From NCBI GenBank assembly GCA_027318585.1, contig DAHVOW010000002.1:1-64000 (forward strand): DNA of 64,000 nt, in the 5' to 3' direction. The notes under the pieces were generated by a model. It did not search any database, was not told the DNA's origin, and saw only the letters and a program-made list of their open reading frames with translations. A program made the translations under genes and the position numbers. The DNA comes from Methanobacteriaceae archaeon. GTDB lineage: Archaea > Methanobacteriota > Methanobacteria > Methanobacteriales > Methanobacteriaceae. Positions 38,097 through 48,314 of the stretch are shown here, in pieces (position 1 is the stretch's first letter; each line of letters begins with the position of its first letter).

Positions 38097-38894
38097 TTAA
38101 GACTCCGGAAGGTACTTGAAAAGTTCTTTAGTTTTTTCTTGAGCCATATCAATGGCCTTAAGAATTTCTTCCTTCTCAAAGGGTCTTTCTCCACCCTTTT
38201 GCATGGAGCAAATAGTACCATCACTGCGTATACCTATGGATATACGCGCTCCCATGATACTTTCTTCTTCTAGTGAGGGGTCTGAAACCAGTTCTTTACC
38301 GATCTTGGCCATAGTACACATGACGGTTTTATCTTTAAGAGGTAATGGTTGCATGTTTTCATAATCAATTACCACTTCATCATCCTGAACTGTTGCGGTG
38401 GGTATTTTGGTGTCCATTAGAGCAGCCATGGCCCCCAGGGCAGCTGCATCCATGAGGTTACCATCGTAGTCCACCACGTGCATGTCAATAAAGATCATCC
38501 ATACTTTTTTTCCAGGAATAAGGACCATGTTTTCCAGATCAATGATCTTACCTTCCCTTATACCACGGTCCGTGACCCTGGAAAGTTCTACGGAACGCTC
38601 ATCAGGGGGTCCGGGTTCGAAGTTGGGAGCAGCCATAGGCAACAGTTCAGAGTTGGTCATGAAAACTCCTACGTTAGGAGTGTCAGGGAATGGTTCGCCG
38701 ATTTGGGGTTTGATACCAATCATTATTTGGGTGTTGCCTATTTTAACCCTTGCAGAACCTTCTGCCTTTTTGATCACCCCTGTTTCCAGAGATATTTCCC
38801 GGTACTGGTCTAGAGCTCGACCATCAGTTCTTTCACCCTTGTTTATGAGGTTAGTTACACTTGTTCTAGTAATTTCAGGAACTACAGGCTGCAT
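38097..38894 (-). CDS. rrp42: Exosome complex component Rrp42
   Basis: The catalytically inactive partner of Rrp41 in the hexameric RNase PH-like ring of the archaeal exosome, which degrades RNA 3'-5'. The 265-aa protein has [20 protein letters not shown], the strand [14 protein letters not shown], and [16 protein letters not shown]. The start at 38894 follows GGTGAT by 4 nt and overlaps the end of rrp41. An in-frame ATG at 38909 lies upstream of the binding site. Confidence 0.96.
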   Translation of the reverse strand: MQPVVPEITRTSVTNLINKGERTDGRALDQYREISLETGVIKKAEGSARVKIGNTQIMIGIKPQIGEPFPDTPNVGVFMTNSELLPMAAPNFEPGPPDERSVELSRVTDRGIREGKIIDLENMVLIPGKKVWMIFIDMHVVDYDGNLMDAAALGAMAALMDTKIPTATVQDDEVVIDYENMQPLPLKDKTVMCTMAKIGKELVSDPSLEEESIMGARISIGIRSDGTICSMQKGGERPFEKEEILKAIDMAQEKTKELFKYLPES

Positions 38895-38895
38895 C

Positions 38896-39612
38896 TTAAT
38901 CACCACCATACCTGTTCTTTATGGCCTTTTTCTGTTCTTCACTAATTTTCATACAGCCTTCTTTAGCCAGATCCAGGGCCTGTTCAAACTCGTCTTTGGT
39001 CAGCTGACCATCCATCTGCAGTAATGTGATCTCGCCGGTACGCGGCATAATGGCTACGGGAACATCCGCTTCCCCTTCTTTATCTTCCCATTCAGAAAGA
39101 TCCATAACTACCTGGCCGTTTGACTTTCCTGCGGCACAAGCCACTACCATATCCCGCATGGGAATTCCGGCATCAGCCAAAGCCACGGATGCAGCAGTTA
39201 TACCTGCGCAACGAGTGCCCCCTTCTGCCTGAAGCACCTCAATGAATACATCAATGGATGATCTGGGGAATTTTTCCAGAAATACTGCCGGAGAAAGTGC
39301 TTCAGAGGTGAGTTTAGATATTTCCAGTGACCTGCGGTCTGGACCCGGTCTTTTCCTATCTTCCACTGAAAAAGGAGCCATGTTATATCTACAGCGCAGT
39401 ACCGCCATGTTAGGCTTTAAAAATCGGCGAATGTGAAATTCTCGCGGCCCGTATACCGCGGCTAAAACTTTATTGTCGCCAAATTCCAGATAAGCAGATC
39501 CATCTGCCCTTTCCAACACTCCAGCCTCTATTTTTAATGGCCTTAACTCATTAAAAGCCCTACCATCTGGCCTTTCGGAGCTTTTTGCTTCTAAATCGCG
39601 ATTGGTTATAAT
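38896..39612 (-). CDS. rrp41: Exosome complex component Rrp41, apparent AUU start
   Basis: The active RNase PH-like subunit of the exosome, about 238 aa. The N-terminal [21 protein letters not shown] block, needed for the fold, is in frame from the open stretch beginning at 39630, but no ATG, GTG or TTG occurs before it; the first standard codon (GTG 39522) would lose it. GGTGAT at 39616-39621 is followed after 3 nt by ATT at 39612, the exact spacing used by neighbours. The active-site region includes [20 protein letters not shown] and [17 protein letters not shown]. An ATA at 39609 is the alternative start. It lies between rrp4 and rrp42. Confidence 0.92.
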   Translation of the reverse strand: MITNRDLEAKSSERPDGRAFNELRPLKIEAGVLERADGSAYLEFGDNKVLAAVYGPREFHIRRFLKPNMAVLRCRYNMAPFSVEDRKRPGPDRRSLEISKLTSEALSPAVFLEKFPRSSIDVFIEVLQAEGGTRCAGITAASVALADAGIPMRDMVVACAAGKSNGQVVMDLSEWEDKEGEADVPVAIMPRTGEITLLQMDGQLTKDEFEQALDLAKEGCMKISEEQKKAIKNRYGGD

Positions 39613-39622
39613 AGTATCACCC

Positions 39623-40351
39623 CTATTGAATTAATTCCTCTTTGAAATCTTCTTCCTCTTCTTTCTCTGCTTCCGCTTCCTCAATTCCAAGAAGCTGATT
39701 TAACATTTCCCGAACCCGGTCGGTTAAGCCGGAGGTGTGTGCTTCTGCTTCAATGGTTTTTATTACCTTTTCCACAACTCTCTCCATTTCTGGTTTTCCT
39801 TTTACCCATACCAGGCCATTCTGACCCACCACTACTTCACATTTGGTGTGGTCTTTGATCATGTTTATCATAGATCCCTTCTTACCTATCAGGCGGGGAA
39901 CCTTAGTGGGAGTTATTTCCACCAATATTCCTCCTCGGAATTTACCCAGGCCACGTCCTTTAAGGCCCAGTTTAACCTTTTTAACCTCATCAACATCAAC
40001 TACCCGCATGAACAGTATGTCGCCTACAGCGAAGGCCTTGTTCATATCTCTTTTTTCCCTTCCGAAGACATCGGAAGCAGGCAGGATCCCTGAATAAGGA
40101 GAGTTAATATCCACATTCCACATGGAAAACCTTACTTCGGTGATCTTTCCAATGACCACATCCCCCCTTTTGGGAATGTACTTGCTTTGCAGGGGCAGAA
40201 CACTAATTTTATCATCACGTATGGCTACCAGCCCTACTAGGGCAGAACAAACCTTAGAATCATCTTTAAAAGTTCCCCGCCCAGCGTAGTATTCTCCTTC
40301 GGCCAGAACTTCCCCTGGAACCACTATATCCTTATCTTCTACTAATATCAC
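39623..40351 (-). CDS. rrp4: Exosome complex RNA-binding component Rrp4
   Basis: One of the cap proteins that feeds RNA into the exosome ring, 242 aa. The order is an N-terminal domain with [19 protein letters not shown], an S1 domain ([21 protein letters not shown]), and a KH domain ([26 protein letters not shown]). The acidic tail ([16 protein letters not shown]) is unusually long. The start is GTG with GGAGG upstream. It precedes rrp41 by about 10 bp. Confidence 0.96.
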   Translation of the reverse strand: MILVEDKDIVVPGEVLAEGEYYAGRGTFKDDSKVCSALVGLVAIRDDKISVLPLQSKYIPKRGDVVIGKITEVRFSMWNVDINSPYSGILPASDVFGREKRDMNKAFAVGDILFMRVVDVDEVKKVKLGLKGRGLGKFRGGILVEITPTKVPRLIGKKGSMINMIKDHTKCEVVVGQNGLVWVKGKPEMERVVEKVIKTIEAEAHTSGLTDRVREMLNQLLGIEEAEAEKEEEEDFKEELIQ

Positions 40352-40385
40352 TTTGTGCCTCCTTCAACAGGCCTAAAAAAGAAGT

Positions 40386-41081
40386 TTATTTCATTAATTT
40401 AGTTTCCACTTGTCCATGAGTAATCTCGCTCAATTTCTGGTAGAAACTCTCCTGTAGACCACCGGGTATCTCCACCACTGCAATCCAGGAGCCATCTTGC
40501 TGCCATTCTTCTTTTTTGGTTTCTCCATATTCTGGTATTACGCCATAGACTTTCCCCGTGGCCTCTCCCGGTATCTTGATAACCACTCTAACCTTTTCGA
40601 ATCTAATTGGAATTTTAGTGCGAATGGCCTTTAAAACCGTGTTAACTTGTTCATCCACACTTTTAAATGGATCAACATGAATTTTAGCTTCTTCCATGGC
40701 TATTTCTATCCTTCTCGCAGGATGGGGAAGTTTAGTCTGGGGATTTATGGCTTCTCGGGATATTTTGGCCACTATACTTCTTCTCTTTTCCTCCTGCATA
40801 TTCCTTCTTTGCTGGGCGGTGAGCTGTACATTTCCTTTCTGAAGAATAGTAGCTGCCGCCTCCAGGGGGTCTGCAGTCTGGAAGGCCTTCATCATAGCTT
40901 CTTCGGAAGCTTTATCCCCTTTTTTGGCGTCTTTAAAAACCTCTTCCACGGCCAGTATTTCATCAATATTGATTGGCTTTCCCCTTTTAAAGTCAGATGC
41001 CAGATCTGGATCTACCAGAACTTCAAATCGCTCCCCGTAATATTCTAATCGGGCTATAACCGCATCTTCAAGGGATACCAT
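40386..41081 (-). CDS. Ribosome maturation factor SBDS/Sdo1
   Basis: The archaeal orthologue of the Shwachman-Bodian-Diamond protein, which helps release the anti-association factor aIF6 from the large subunit. The 231-aa protein has the family order: N-terminal FYSH domain ([35 protein letters not shown]), a helical middle domain ([28 protein letters not shown]), and a C-terminal ferredoxin-like domain ([12 protein letters not shown]). It lies between psmA and rrp4, as in other archaea. Confidence 0.96.
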   Translation of the reverse strand: MVSLEDAVIARLEYYGERFEVLVDPDLASDFKRGKPINIDEILAVEEVFKDAKKGDKASEEAMMKAFQTADPLEAAATILQKGNVQLTAQQRRNMQEEKRRSIVAKISREAINPQTKLPHPARRIEIAMEEAKIHVDPFKSVDEQVNTVLKAIRTKIPIRFEKVRVVIKIPGEATGKVYGVIPEYGETKKEEWQQDGSWIAVVEIPGGLQESFYQKLSEITHGQVETKLMK

Positions 41082-41084
41082 AAT

Positions 41085-41843
41085 TTATTCCTCTTCTATC
41101 TCGTCCTCCTTGGACTTTCTGATGAGGAGTTCTTCTACATGTTCAGACATCTCATCATCACTTAGTTTACGGTAACTGTGGGTTTTTTGCTCAATAACAG
41201 CGATTTCTACACTTTCATTGGTAGTTTTACCCTCAGTTGCTTCGTAAATTGCATCTAAGGCCAGTTCCATGGCATCGGCGAGCGTTATATCTTCGGCATA
41301 ATTTTTTTCGAATACTTCCATAGCGACTGCTCTTCCTGCTCCAATTGCAGTGGCTTTATATTCTATAAGAGCACCACTGGGGTCAGTTTCGAAAAGACGG
41401 GACCCATTATCATTGACACCTCCAATGATAAGCGCTGATCCAAAGGGCCTTACTCCCCCATGTTGAGTGTACATCTGTTTCATGTCACAGATCTTTTTCG
41501 CCAGGATCTCCACGGCGATGGGTTCGTTGTAGGTTATCTTGTTTATCTGTGATTCCAATCGGGCTTTTTCTATTAGTGCCCTGGCATCAGCTACCAGACC
41601 AGAGGTGGCGGCTCCAATATGGTCATCTACCTGGAATATTTTTTCTATAGATTGGGGTTCAACCAGTTTGCTGGTGGGTCGTTTATCCACCACCAGTACT
41701 ACTCCCTCACTTGATTTTACCCCCAACGAAGTGGTACCTCTTTTAACAGCTTCTCTGGCATATTCAACCTGAAATAATCTTCCATCAGGGCTGAAAATAG
41801 ATATACCTTTATCGTATCCTGCTGCTCCTTGTAATGGTTGCAT
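41085..41843 (-). CDS. psmA: Proteasome subunit alpha
   Basis: Forms the outer rings and gate of the archaeal 20S proteasome, 252 aa. The gate/N-terminal segment AAGYDKGISIFSPDGRLFQVEYAREAVKRG is diagnostic of alpha subunits; there is no propeptide and no catalytic Thr. The C-terminal part after about 235 is charged and extended. The start lies 3 bp upstream of the preceding motif GAGGTAT. It is followed by the SBDS gene with 3 bp spacing. Confidence 0.97.
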   Translation of the reverse strand: MQPLQGAAGYDKGISIFSPDGRLFQVEYAREAVKRGTTSLGVKSSEGVVLVVDKRPTSKLVEPQSIEKIFQVDDHIGAATSGLVADARALIEKARLESQINKITYNEPIAVEILAKKICDMKQMYTQHGGVRPFGSALIIGGVNDNGSRLFETDPSGALIEYKATAIGAGRAVAMEVFEKNYAEDITLADAMELALDAIYEATEGKTTNESVEIAVIEQKTHSYRKLSDDEMSEHVEELLIRKSKEDEIEEE

Positions 41844-41919
41844 GGTTTATACCTCTCATATTTTGATGAAGAAATGAACCTTACCAAGATTTGGTTTCGG
41901 TAAGAATAAAACTATCCAT

Positions 41920-42297
41920 TCAATCATCTACTTCCTTTAATTTAATAAACTTTTTTACTGCAGAGTTAATGGTACCCGAAATTCCTATGGTGAAAAAAAC
42001 CACCTTTTTCCCATTGAATCGGGTTACAACTGGTAATATGGCCCGTACCTCATCTAAAGATTCTCTTCTACATCGAATAATGCCCCGAATAATATAATCA
42101 TCCGAATGAGGACAGTCCCAGACTTTAAGAACCCATAAATCAAATTTACTGGTCCCGCAAACCCCATAAAGATGTAGAGATGTATCCCATAATATGGAAA
42201 TCACATCCTCCCTTTTTAGTGGTTGCTGAGATACGGCCTCAAAGGCCAGGTATCTTTTCTTCTCTCTAAGATGGGTGGGAAGTATCTTAAGCTTCAT
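41920..42297 (-). CDS. rnp2: RNase P protein component 2 (Pop5)
   Basis: A protein subunit of RNase P, which matures the 5' end of tRNA; partners with p30. The 125-aa protein begins KLKILPTHLREKKRYLAFE, typical of archaeal Pop5, with GVCGTSKFDLWVLKVWD and IIRCRRESLDEVRAILPVV in the centre. It is one gene downstream of rnp3 and both belong to the superoperon. Confidence 0.94.
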   Translation of the reverse strand: MKLKILPTHLREKKRYLAFEAVSQQPLKREDVISILWDTSLHLYGVCGTSKFDLWVLKVWDCPHSDDYIIRGIIRCRRESLDEVRAILPVVTRFNGKKVVFFTIGISGTINSAVKKFIKLKEVDD

Positions 42298-42366
42298 GGA
42301 TTCACTAATTTTATCTTTTTACTGGGTTTACAATATTTGGTACCACTAAAATATTGATACCTCTAA

Positions 42367-43071
42367 CTATTCCAGAAGACGTACCCCGGATGATATTATT
42401 TGGTGTCTTAATTGATTTTTTTCAATAATGGCCTCTGGAACATTTGATAAAGAAGAAAAGGCAGTTTCTTTATCCATCCCAAAACAGGAGGACAGGGCCA
42501 TCAAATCTCGAGGACTGCGAAGGTCGTAAATAGAACGGGCCCCGCTAGTTATGACCAGAGAAAAATCATACTTTGCTTTCAATTTCATAATTTCTCTGAA
42601 TTGTGCTAAAATCTTTTGACGACGATGATTCCGGTTTCGAAGGAAATATCCAATGTTAATTTCCACAGCCACCCCATTCTCTGCTGCCTTTTTCGCCAGA
42701 ATATGGTTGAAGCCACTGTCTTTCCTTCCCTGATAAGGATGGGCCAACACATCAACCCTAACATCCTCCACAGCTGCTCGGTTAATTTTTAAATCTCCTC
42801 CATGTACCAAAAGGACATCCGTACTATTCCTAAACCTTTGAATCTTTCTTTTTAGGTCTTCCGGATTTTTAGCCCGAACCTCAACACCTTCAAAAGTAGA
42901 AATCTTAGCCCTAATATCAGAATTTTTATAATCTTTTGATGGGCCTTTGGGCCCGTTGGAATGTGAAGATAGCTTTTCAGATGATTTTACCAGAACCAAC
43001 CCCTGATAACCCATTTTCCAGGCATCTTTGGTAATTCCCGGGTAATAATGAACGTGAAGATCAATGAACAT
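42367..43071 (-). CDS. rnp3: RNase P protein component 3 (p30)
   Basis: The p30/Rpp30 subunit of RNase P, a TIM barrel derived from the PHP fold, 234 aa. It begins MFIDLHVHYYPG, keeps HGGDLKINRAAVEDVRVDVLAHPYQG, and has the CFGM region before the C-terminus. It has the family length. The ATG at 43071 follows GGTGAAG by 3-4 nt; the upstream in-frame start at 43083 lies in the previous gene. Confidence 0.94.
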   Translation of the reverse strand: MFIDLHVHYYPGITKDAWKMGYQGLVLVKSSEKLSSHSNGPKGPSKDYKNSDIRAKISTFEGVEVRAKNPEDLKRKIQRFRNSTDVLLVHGGDLKINRAAVEDVRVDVLAHPYQGRKDSGFNHILAKKAAENGVAVEINIGYFLRNRNHRRQKILAQFREIMKLKAKYDFSLVITSGARSIYDLRSPRDLMALSSCFGMDKETAFSSLSNVPEAIIEKNQLRHQIISSGVRLLE

Positions 43072-43495
43072 TCTCTTCACCAAATATTTGTCGGGCTATC
43101 TTCAAAGCAGGGTCTTTACGGGCGGGATAGGCAGCCAACTTAAGTTTCAGATGGATGGCATCTCCATGCTCCACCACCTTCATTTCGCCTAGATAGGCTC
43201 TTTGTTTGTCGAATCTTAAAAACAAGTTACCTTTATCATCTATTTTATTCTCGAGGCTTCTTAAGATTCTTTTTTTATCTGAAGTTTTGATGTTCTCCAG
43301 ACTCTGTAAAAAAGCTTTTACATCACTTTTTTTGTCAGTTTTACCCTTAAGAATAATAACTTGATTTTTATAGTGACCTTCTATGAGTTCCTTCACAGGT
43401 TTAGAAAAGGGGAGGATGTTTGAAAGTGCCGTTCGCACCCTATCCTCATCTTCAGTTCCATAAACTAGGGTTCGATAGGCAATGTTATGAATCAT
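43061..43495 (-). CDS. RNA-binding protein, predicted exosome-associated (COG1325 type)
   Basis: A 144-aa protein of the archaeal RNA-binding group sometimes called a predicted exosome subunit. NIAYRTLVYGTEDEDRVRTALSNILP at the start, GHYKNQVIILKG in the middle, and LFLRFDKQRAYLGEM mark a ribosomal-protein-L5-like fold. Function is inferred from family and neighbours; direct data are lacking to my knowledge. It overlaps rnp3 by 11 bp. Confidence 0.88.
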   Translation of the reverse strand: MIHNIAYRTLVYGTEDEDRVRTALSNILPFSKPVKELIEGHYKNQVIILKGKTDKKSDVKAFLQSLENIKTSDKKRILRSLENKIDDKGNLFLRFDKQRAYLGEMKVVEHGDAIHLKLKLAAYPARKDPALKIARQIFGEENVH

Positions 43496-43559
43496 GGCCC
43501 TTCATCCCTAAAAATTGATCTAGATAAAGGAATTTCGGTTTAAGGAATAAGGACAGGAA

Positions 43560-44105
43560 TTACCTGACCTTTTCTTTTCCTTTACCTCTTCCTTTTAATC
43601 CCCTGTTTTTCTTCCCTTCACTGGTAAGGCCCCTAAATACTCGGCCTTTTTTGTTTGATTGACAGATCCAGTTAATCTTTGGATCGTTTTTAATGACCGG
43701 GTGGTGGGGATCAACCAGTATGACTTCGTAGAACTGGTACTTTCCGTCTTCCCATACCCAGTAGGAGTTCAAAACTTCCAGATTAGGGTAATTACGAGAT
43801 ACACGTTCTTCAGCTATGCGCTGGATGGATTTTTTAGGGGTGATCTTTTTTACACCCATCCTTTTAGGTTTTCTACCTGCGGTGAAACGAGTTTTCCTTC
43901 TTCCACCACGACGTACCCGTGTTCTTACTACCACGTAGCCTTTTTTGGCCTTGTAGCCCAGGGAACGTGCCCGGTCAATCCGGGTGGGTTTGTCGATCCT
44001 CTGGATAACACTTTCCTTTCTCCACAGGGGAGCTCGTTTCTGCATCAGTTCTTTGACGTAAGAGTCGTCAGGGTTATTCCAAGCTTTACTAATATACTTA
44101 TACAT
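43560..44105 (-). CDS. rpl15e: 50S ribosomal protein L15e
   Basis: A large-subunit ribosomal protein shared by archaea and eukaryotes, 181 aa. It starts [21 protein letters not shown], has [24 protein letters not shown], and ends in a basic tail [16 protein letters not shown]. The ATG at 44105 is behind GAGGTG; a GTG at 44114 is in frame but overlaps the binding site. It heads the superoperon; its promoter is in the 170-bp gap upstream. Confidence 0.97.
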   Translation of the reverse strand: MYKYISKAWNNPDDSYVKELMQKRAPLWRKESVIQRIDKPTRIDRARSLGYKAKKGYVVVRTRVRRGGRRKTRFTAGRKPKRMGVKKITPKKSIQRIAEERVSRNYPNLEVLNSYWVWEDGKYQFYEVILVDPHHPVIKNDPKINWICQSNKKGRVFRGLTSEGKKNRGLKGRGKGKEKVR

Positions 44106-44277
44106 GTAATACACCTCTTTTGTTCAGCTTTCGCCACATCCACGGGATTATTTCCCAAAAAGAGTTTCGCTTCAATAATAGCGAATATTGTTATTAGGTC
44201 AGGGGTATTTAAAAAGGTTTGGGCTGATTTTTCCTTCTTTTAGATCCTGCCAACTAAATCCTTAGATCTAAATCGGA

Positions 44278-45660
44278 TCATCGGAGTCTTCTTATATACA
44301 GGCGGGCCCAGGTAAAGGCCACTATACTTCCCGTGGTATTACCAGCAACGATCCCCCACCACACTCCCTGCTGCCCCCAACCTAAAAGGATGGCTAAGGT
44401 ATAGGCGAAGACTGCTACAAATACAAATTGCCTTAAAACGGTCAATATGAGTGAATTTATTCCTTTACCCACTCCCTGGAATATAGAGCCGGACATAACT
44501 CCTGGAGGTACAAATATGTAAAAAACACACATCACCTGAAGGAAAGCAGCGATTATAGGTGCTAGATGGGCTGTCTGTGGCGAATAGGCAAATATAAGGG
44601 AAATATAATCTGCTAGAAGGAATGTTATAGTGCTTGTGAGGAAAGCAACACCCAGTCCAACCTTTATTGAATAATTATGAGCAATTAAAAGGTTTTTAGT
44701 ATTTCTAGCCCCATATGAAACCCCAGCCACCGCCACCACGGAGGTTCCCACCGCTATGATGGGTATGATAGCCATCATTACCACTCTCCACCCGGCAGAA
44801 TACACCGCCACTGCATCAGTACCAGCCACAGTTACCAGCAATCCATTTAGGATAGCCACCACCGATGACATTACTAAAAATTCAACACTGGCTGGTAATC
44901 CAACCCCTAAAATGGATTTAACTACCCTAATGTCTGAGGTAAAATTTTCCCATGACAAATTGATGTAAGTGTCTCTCTTTTTTAAAAACCAATATAAAAT
45001 GACTCCTGAAACCAGAGCCTGGGATATTAATGTTGCCCATGCTGCTCCAGCAATACCCAGTCCCGCTGGGTAAATCAGGATAGGATCCAGAATTATATTG
45101 ACTACAGTGGATATGATCATGGCATGCATAGTCCTCTTGGTATCCCCTTCAGAACGCAGAATTCCATAGGCCGCACCAGTGAAGATGGTGAGGATGGTAC
45201 CAGCAAAGACAACTTGACCATAACTAACAGCCAGTTCTATTGTGTTTCCAGCTCCCAGGAATAATAATAAGGGTCGGAGGAATATCTCCAGGCCGATGGT
45301 CATGATAATCGAAATAATGATGGTAATGACAATAACATGCATGGCGGTGTTGTTTACACCATCCTGATCACTAGCCCCAATACAACGAGAGATAGCAGAG
45401 GTGGCCCCGGCTCCTATACCGTTAGATAGGCCGATTAATATCATGAATAGTGGAGTTACAAAACCCACTGCGGCCAAGGCATCTCCCCCCAATCCAGAAA
45501 CCCAGATAGCATCCACCAGATTGTACATGGATGATAAAACCATGGCTACAATCAGGGGGCCGGATAACTTTAAAATTGCCCTTTTTGGGTCGCCAGTAAT
45601 TAAGGAAACCCCTTCAGTCACTTCGGTGTTCGTAGAATCTATAGATTTATCTTTTTGCAA
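44278..45660 (-). CDS. MATE family efflux transporter
   Basis: A 460-aa inner-membrane antiporter with about 12 helices. It belongs to the NorM/DinF-like group: ILKLSGPLIVAMVLSSMYNLVDAIWVSG at the N-terminus, GNGIGAGATSAISRCIGA, and SEGDTKRTMHAMIISTVVNIILDPILIY. It would export cationic compounds or metabolites with Na+ or H+. It stands alone, and the upstream region has repeats that may be operator sites. Confidence 0.92.
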   Translation of the reverse strand: MQKDKSIDSTNTEVTEGVSLITGDPKRAILKLSGPLIVAMVLSSMYNLVDAIWVSGLGGDALAAVGFVTPLFMILIGLSNGIGAGATSAISRCIGASDQDGVNNTAMHVIVITIIISIIMTIGLEIFLRPLLLFLGAGNTIELAVSYGQVVFAGTILTIFTGAAYGILRSEGDTKRTMHAMIISTVVNIILDPILIYPAGLGIAGAAWATLISQALVSGVILYWFLKKRDTYINLSWENFTSDIRVVKSILGVGLPASVEFLVMSSVVAILNGLLVTVAGTDAVAVYSAGWRVVMMAIIPIIAVGTSVVAVAGVSYGARNTKNLLIAHNYSIKVGLGVAFLTSTITFLLADYISLIFAYSPQTAHLAPIIAAFLQVMCVFYIFVPPGVMSGSIFQGVGKGINSLILTVLRQFVFVAVFAYTLAILLGWGQQGVWWGIVAGNTTGSIVAFTWARLYIRRLR

Positions 45661-45967
45661 GTTGATTACCTAAAAAATTTAAATAATGAAATGGCCGCAT
45701 TCTTCTAAAATAGAGGATTAAACAGTACTCCATATTCTTCCAGCCATTATATTCTTTACATCTGAATGTTTCTCTACATCTGAATGTCATTCATGTAAAT
45801 GATGGCAAAAATTAGAAGAAAATCAAATTCATCATAAAATAGTTGGATAACATGGTATATAAAATTGTGGTGGTATTTAGAACATGTACTAATCCAAGTA
45901 AAAATCACCTAAAATAGGAAAAGGGTTAAGGTTCTTGCCTTACCCTGAATCATTATTCTCTATTGAA
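45661..45967. promoter_or_regulatory. Region upstream of the MATE gene with direct repeats and palindrome
   Basis: A 307-bp gap without a gene. TACATCTGAATGT occurs twice with 18-bp period (45757-45769 and 45775-45787). The second copy runs into the palindrome TGAATGTCATTCA at 45781-45793. This is about 120-135 bp upstream of the MATE start and looks like an operator for a dimeric regulator. The remainder is AT-rich with no further signal. Confidence 0.45.
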
Positions 45968-46291
45968 TTATTCCCCTAAAATATCGTAAAGGGTACGCAT
46001 GGCCTTGGTGAATGGAGGGTTACCAGAAGTTAATAAAACCACCCTCAAAACATCTACAATTTCGTCCTTAGAAACTCCAAATTCCTTAATGGCACTTTGC
46101 ATTTGCTTCCTCATGGCCCGATCATCAGAGGCTGCTGCAGTGATACCCAGGGCTATTAGCTTCTGAGTACGGTATTCCAGTACTTTACCTGTATAAGCTG
46201 CTTCGTTAAGAGCAACAACTGCCCCATAGATGTCCGGATAATCTCTTTTAGCGTGATGTATACCCTTACCATAAAAAACGTCTTCTTTCAT
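45968..46291 (-). CDS. Carboxymuconolactone decarboxylase family protein (short)
   Basis: A 107-aa helical protein of the CMD/AhpD superfamily. YRTQKLIALGITAAASDD and FGVSKDEIVDVLRVVLLTSGNPPFTKAMRTLY are the conserved parts. There is no Cys at all, so the AhpD redox reaction is impossible. Role unknown. Its start is preceded by GGAGGAA. It is divergent from the orphan permease, 170 bp away. Confidence 0.88.
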   Translation of the reverse strand: MKEDVFYGKGIHHAKRDYPDIYGAVVALNEAAYTGKVLEYRTQKLIALGITAAASDDRAMRKQMQSAIKEFGVSKDEIVDVLRVVLLTSGNPPFTKAMRTLYDILGE

Positions 46292-46463
46292 AGAATTTCC
46301 TCCATAAATAATCTTATTACTCTTATTTTATGTTTTTGTTTCTTATATAATTTTTTGTATGAAATTTTTGATGAATCTAATCCATAATATAATGACTAAA
46401 CAGTGACAAATTTAATTTCACAAATCAAAGTTGGAAGTATTAAAAATTCGGCAAAGATTTTAA

Positions 46464-47579
46464 ATGTCATTTTTAAGTTTAATTATCAAAAATCCATTCC
46501 GTAATAAGACCAGAACGTTACTGGCTGTGGTAGGCATAGCCATAGGCATTGCCACCATCGTGGCCCTGGGGATAATCACCGATGGACTTAAAGCATCCAC
46601 CGAGGAAACCCTAAAGGCTGGAGGTGCAGATTTCACAGTTGTTGAAGCCAACGTGTCCGACATGTTTCTTTCTCAAATTGACGAAAAGTATACTGATAAA
46701 ATTAAAAATATCAGTGGGGTAGAAGATGCGGTAGGGGTGTTAACTGCAGTGCAACCCGTGGGAGGAAATCCCTATTTCGTGGTGATAGGCATCGATCCCG
46801 ATAAACTATCTCTGAGTGGTATGAAAATCACTTCGGGAACCCAGTTTGCTGCAGAAGATGAAAAAGAAGTTATTATAGGCAAAGTAGCTGCCGAAAAGTT
46901 GAATCAAACCGTTGGAACCAACATGACCATTGGAAAAGAAGAATACAAGATCGTGGGGATCTTTGAAACTGGGGACTTGCAGCAGGATGGAGGGGCCTTC
47001 ATCTCCCTTGAGAACCTGCAAAAAGTGGAAGAAAAATCAGGTAAGGTAACCATGGTCTATGTAAAGATCAAAAAGGATGCTAAGGTAGAATATGTGACCA
47101 AAAGCGTTGAAGACCAGTATGGAGAGAATATAACCACCATATCTTCCCTGGAAGATTTACAAAATGTTGATCAGGGTTTAAACACAATCGACACTGCATC
47201 CTGGGCAATATCACTCCTGGCCATTGTAATTGGAGGAATAGGGGTTATAAATACCATGATAATGTCCGTATACGAGCGTACGCGTGAGATCGGTGTTTTG
47301 AAAGCAGTGGGCTGGAAGGACCGAAGGATACTTTCCATGATCTTAGGTGAATCAATTGTATTAACCTTTTTAGCAGGAATAGTTGGAATTATTTTGGGCC
47401 TGGTGGCTATCCAGGCTCTAATAGCCATGGGCATGGGAGGCTTTATTCAGCCAGTATACTCCCCCCAAGTATTCTTAAGGGCCTTGGGAGTGGCATTAAC
47501 CGTGGGATTAATAGGTGGATTCTATCCTGCCTATCGTGCCAGTCGTTTACCACCGACTGAAGCTTTACGCTATGAATAA
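46464..47579 (+). CDS. Orphan ABC transporter permease, MacB/FtsX type
   Basis: A 371-aa permease that is a clear paralogue of the one at 16306-17427: both start with an IIKNPFRNKTR-like segment, share GIATIVALG near residue 30, the TREIGVLKAVGW coupling region and the terminal PPTEALRYE. The layout is one N-terminal helix, a large outer domain, then three helices. No ATPase gene is next to it: ribC follows on the other strand. It probably uses the ATPase at 17420-18103 or another LolD-type protein. Confidence 0.92.
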   Translation: MSFLSLIIKNPFRNKTRTLLAVVGIAIGIATIVALGIITDGLKASTEETLKAGGADFTVVEANVSDMFLSQIDEKYTDKIKNISGVEDAVGVLTAVQPVGGNPYFVVIGIDPDKLSLSGMKITSGTQFAAEDEKEVIIGKVAAEKLNQTVGTNMTIGKEEYKIVGIFETGDLQQDGGAFISLENLQKVEEKSGKVTMVYVKIKKDAKVEYVTKSVEDQYGENITTISSLEDLQNVDQGLNTIDTASWAISLLAIVIGGIGVINTMIMSVYERTREIGVLKAVGWKDRRILSMILGESIVLTFLAGIVGIILGLVAIQALIAMGMGGFIQPVYSPQVFLRALGVALTVGLIGGFYPAYRASRLPPTEALRYE

Positions 47580-47656
47580 CTGAAAAATCCATTGAAAGAA
47601 AATTTAAGAACAATTAATTTAGAAAAATGGAAAAGAATTAATATCTAAAGGAATAT

Positions 47657-48154
<498 letters not shown>

Positions 48155-48314
48155 TCATTTTCGGTAGGCGCTCCAAAGCATTTGTTGGATGAATTAACTT
48201 AAGGATTGTACCTCACTCAAATCCATAGGCAGAGGTATGAAATTTTATTAACCTCTAAAAACATATAATAAAGATGAAAACAGTTTAAATTAACCTAATA
48301 GGGGGGTATTTATC

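Noticed and set aside
38482..39024. Long plus-strand open frames opposite rrp42/rrp41
   Set aside because: They are antisense to well-conserved exosome genes, have no ribosome binding site, and the composition (Ser/Arg/Pro-rich) is that of a shadow frame.
43659..44243. 194-codon plus-strand frame opposite L15e
   Set aside because: Shadow of L15e; Phe/Ser-rich with no recognisable motif.
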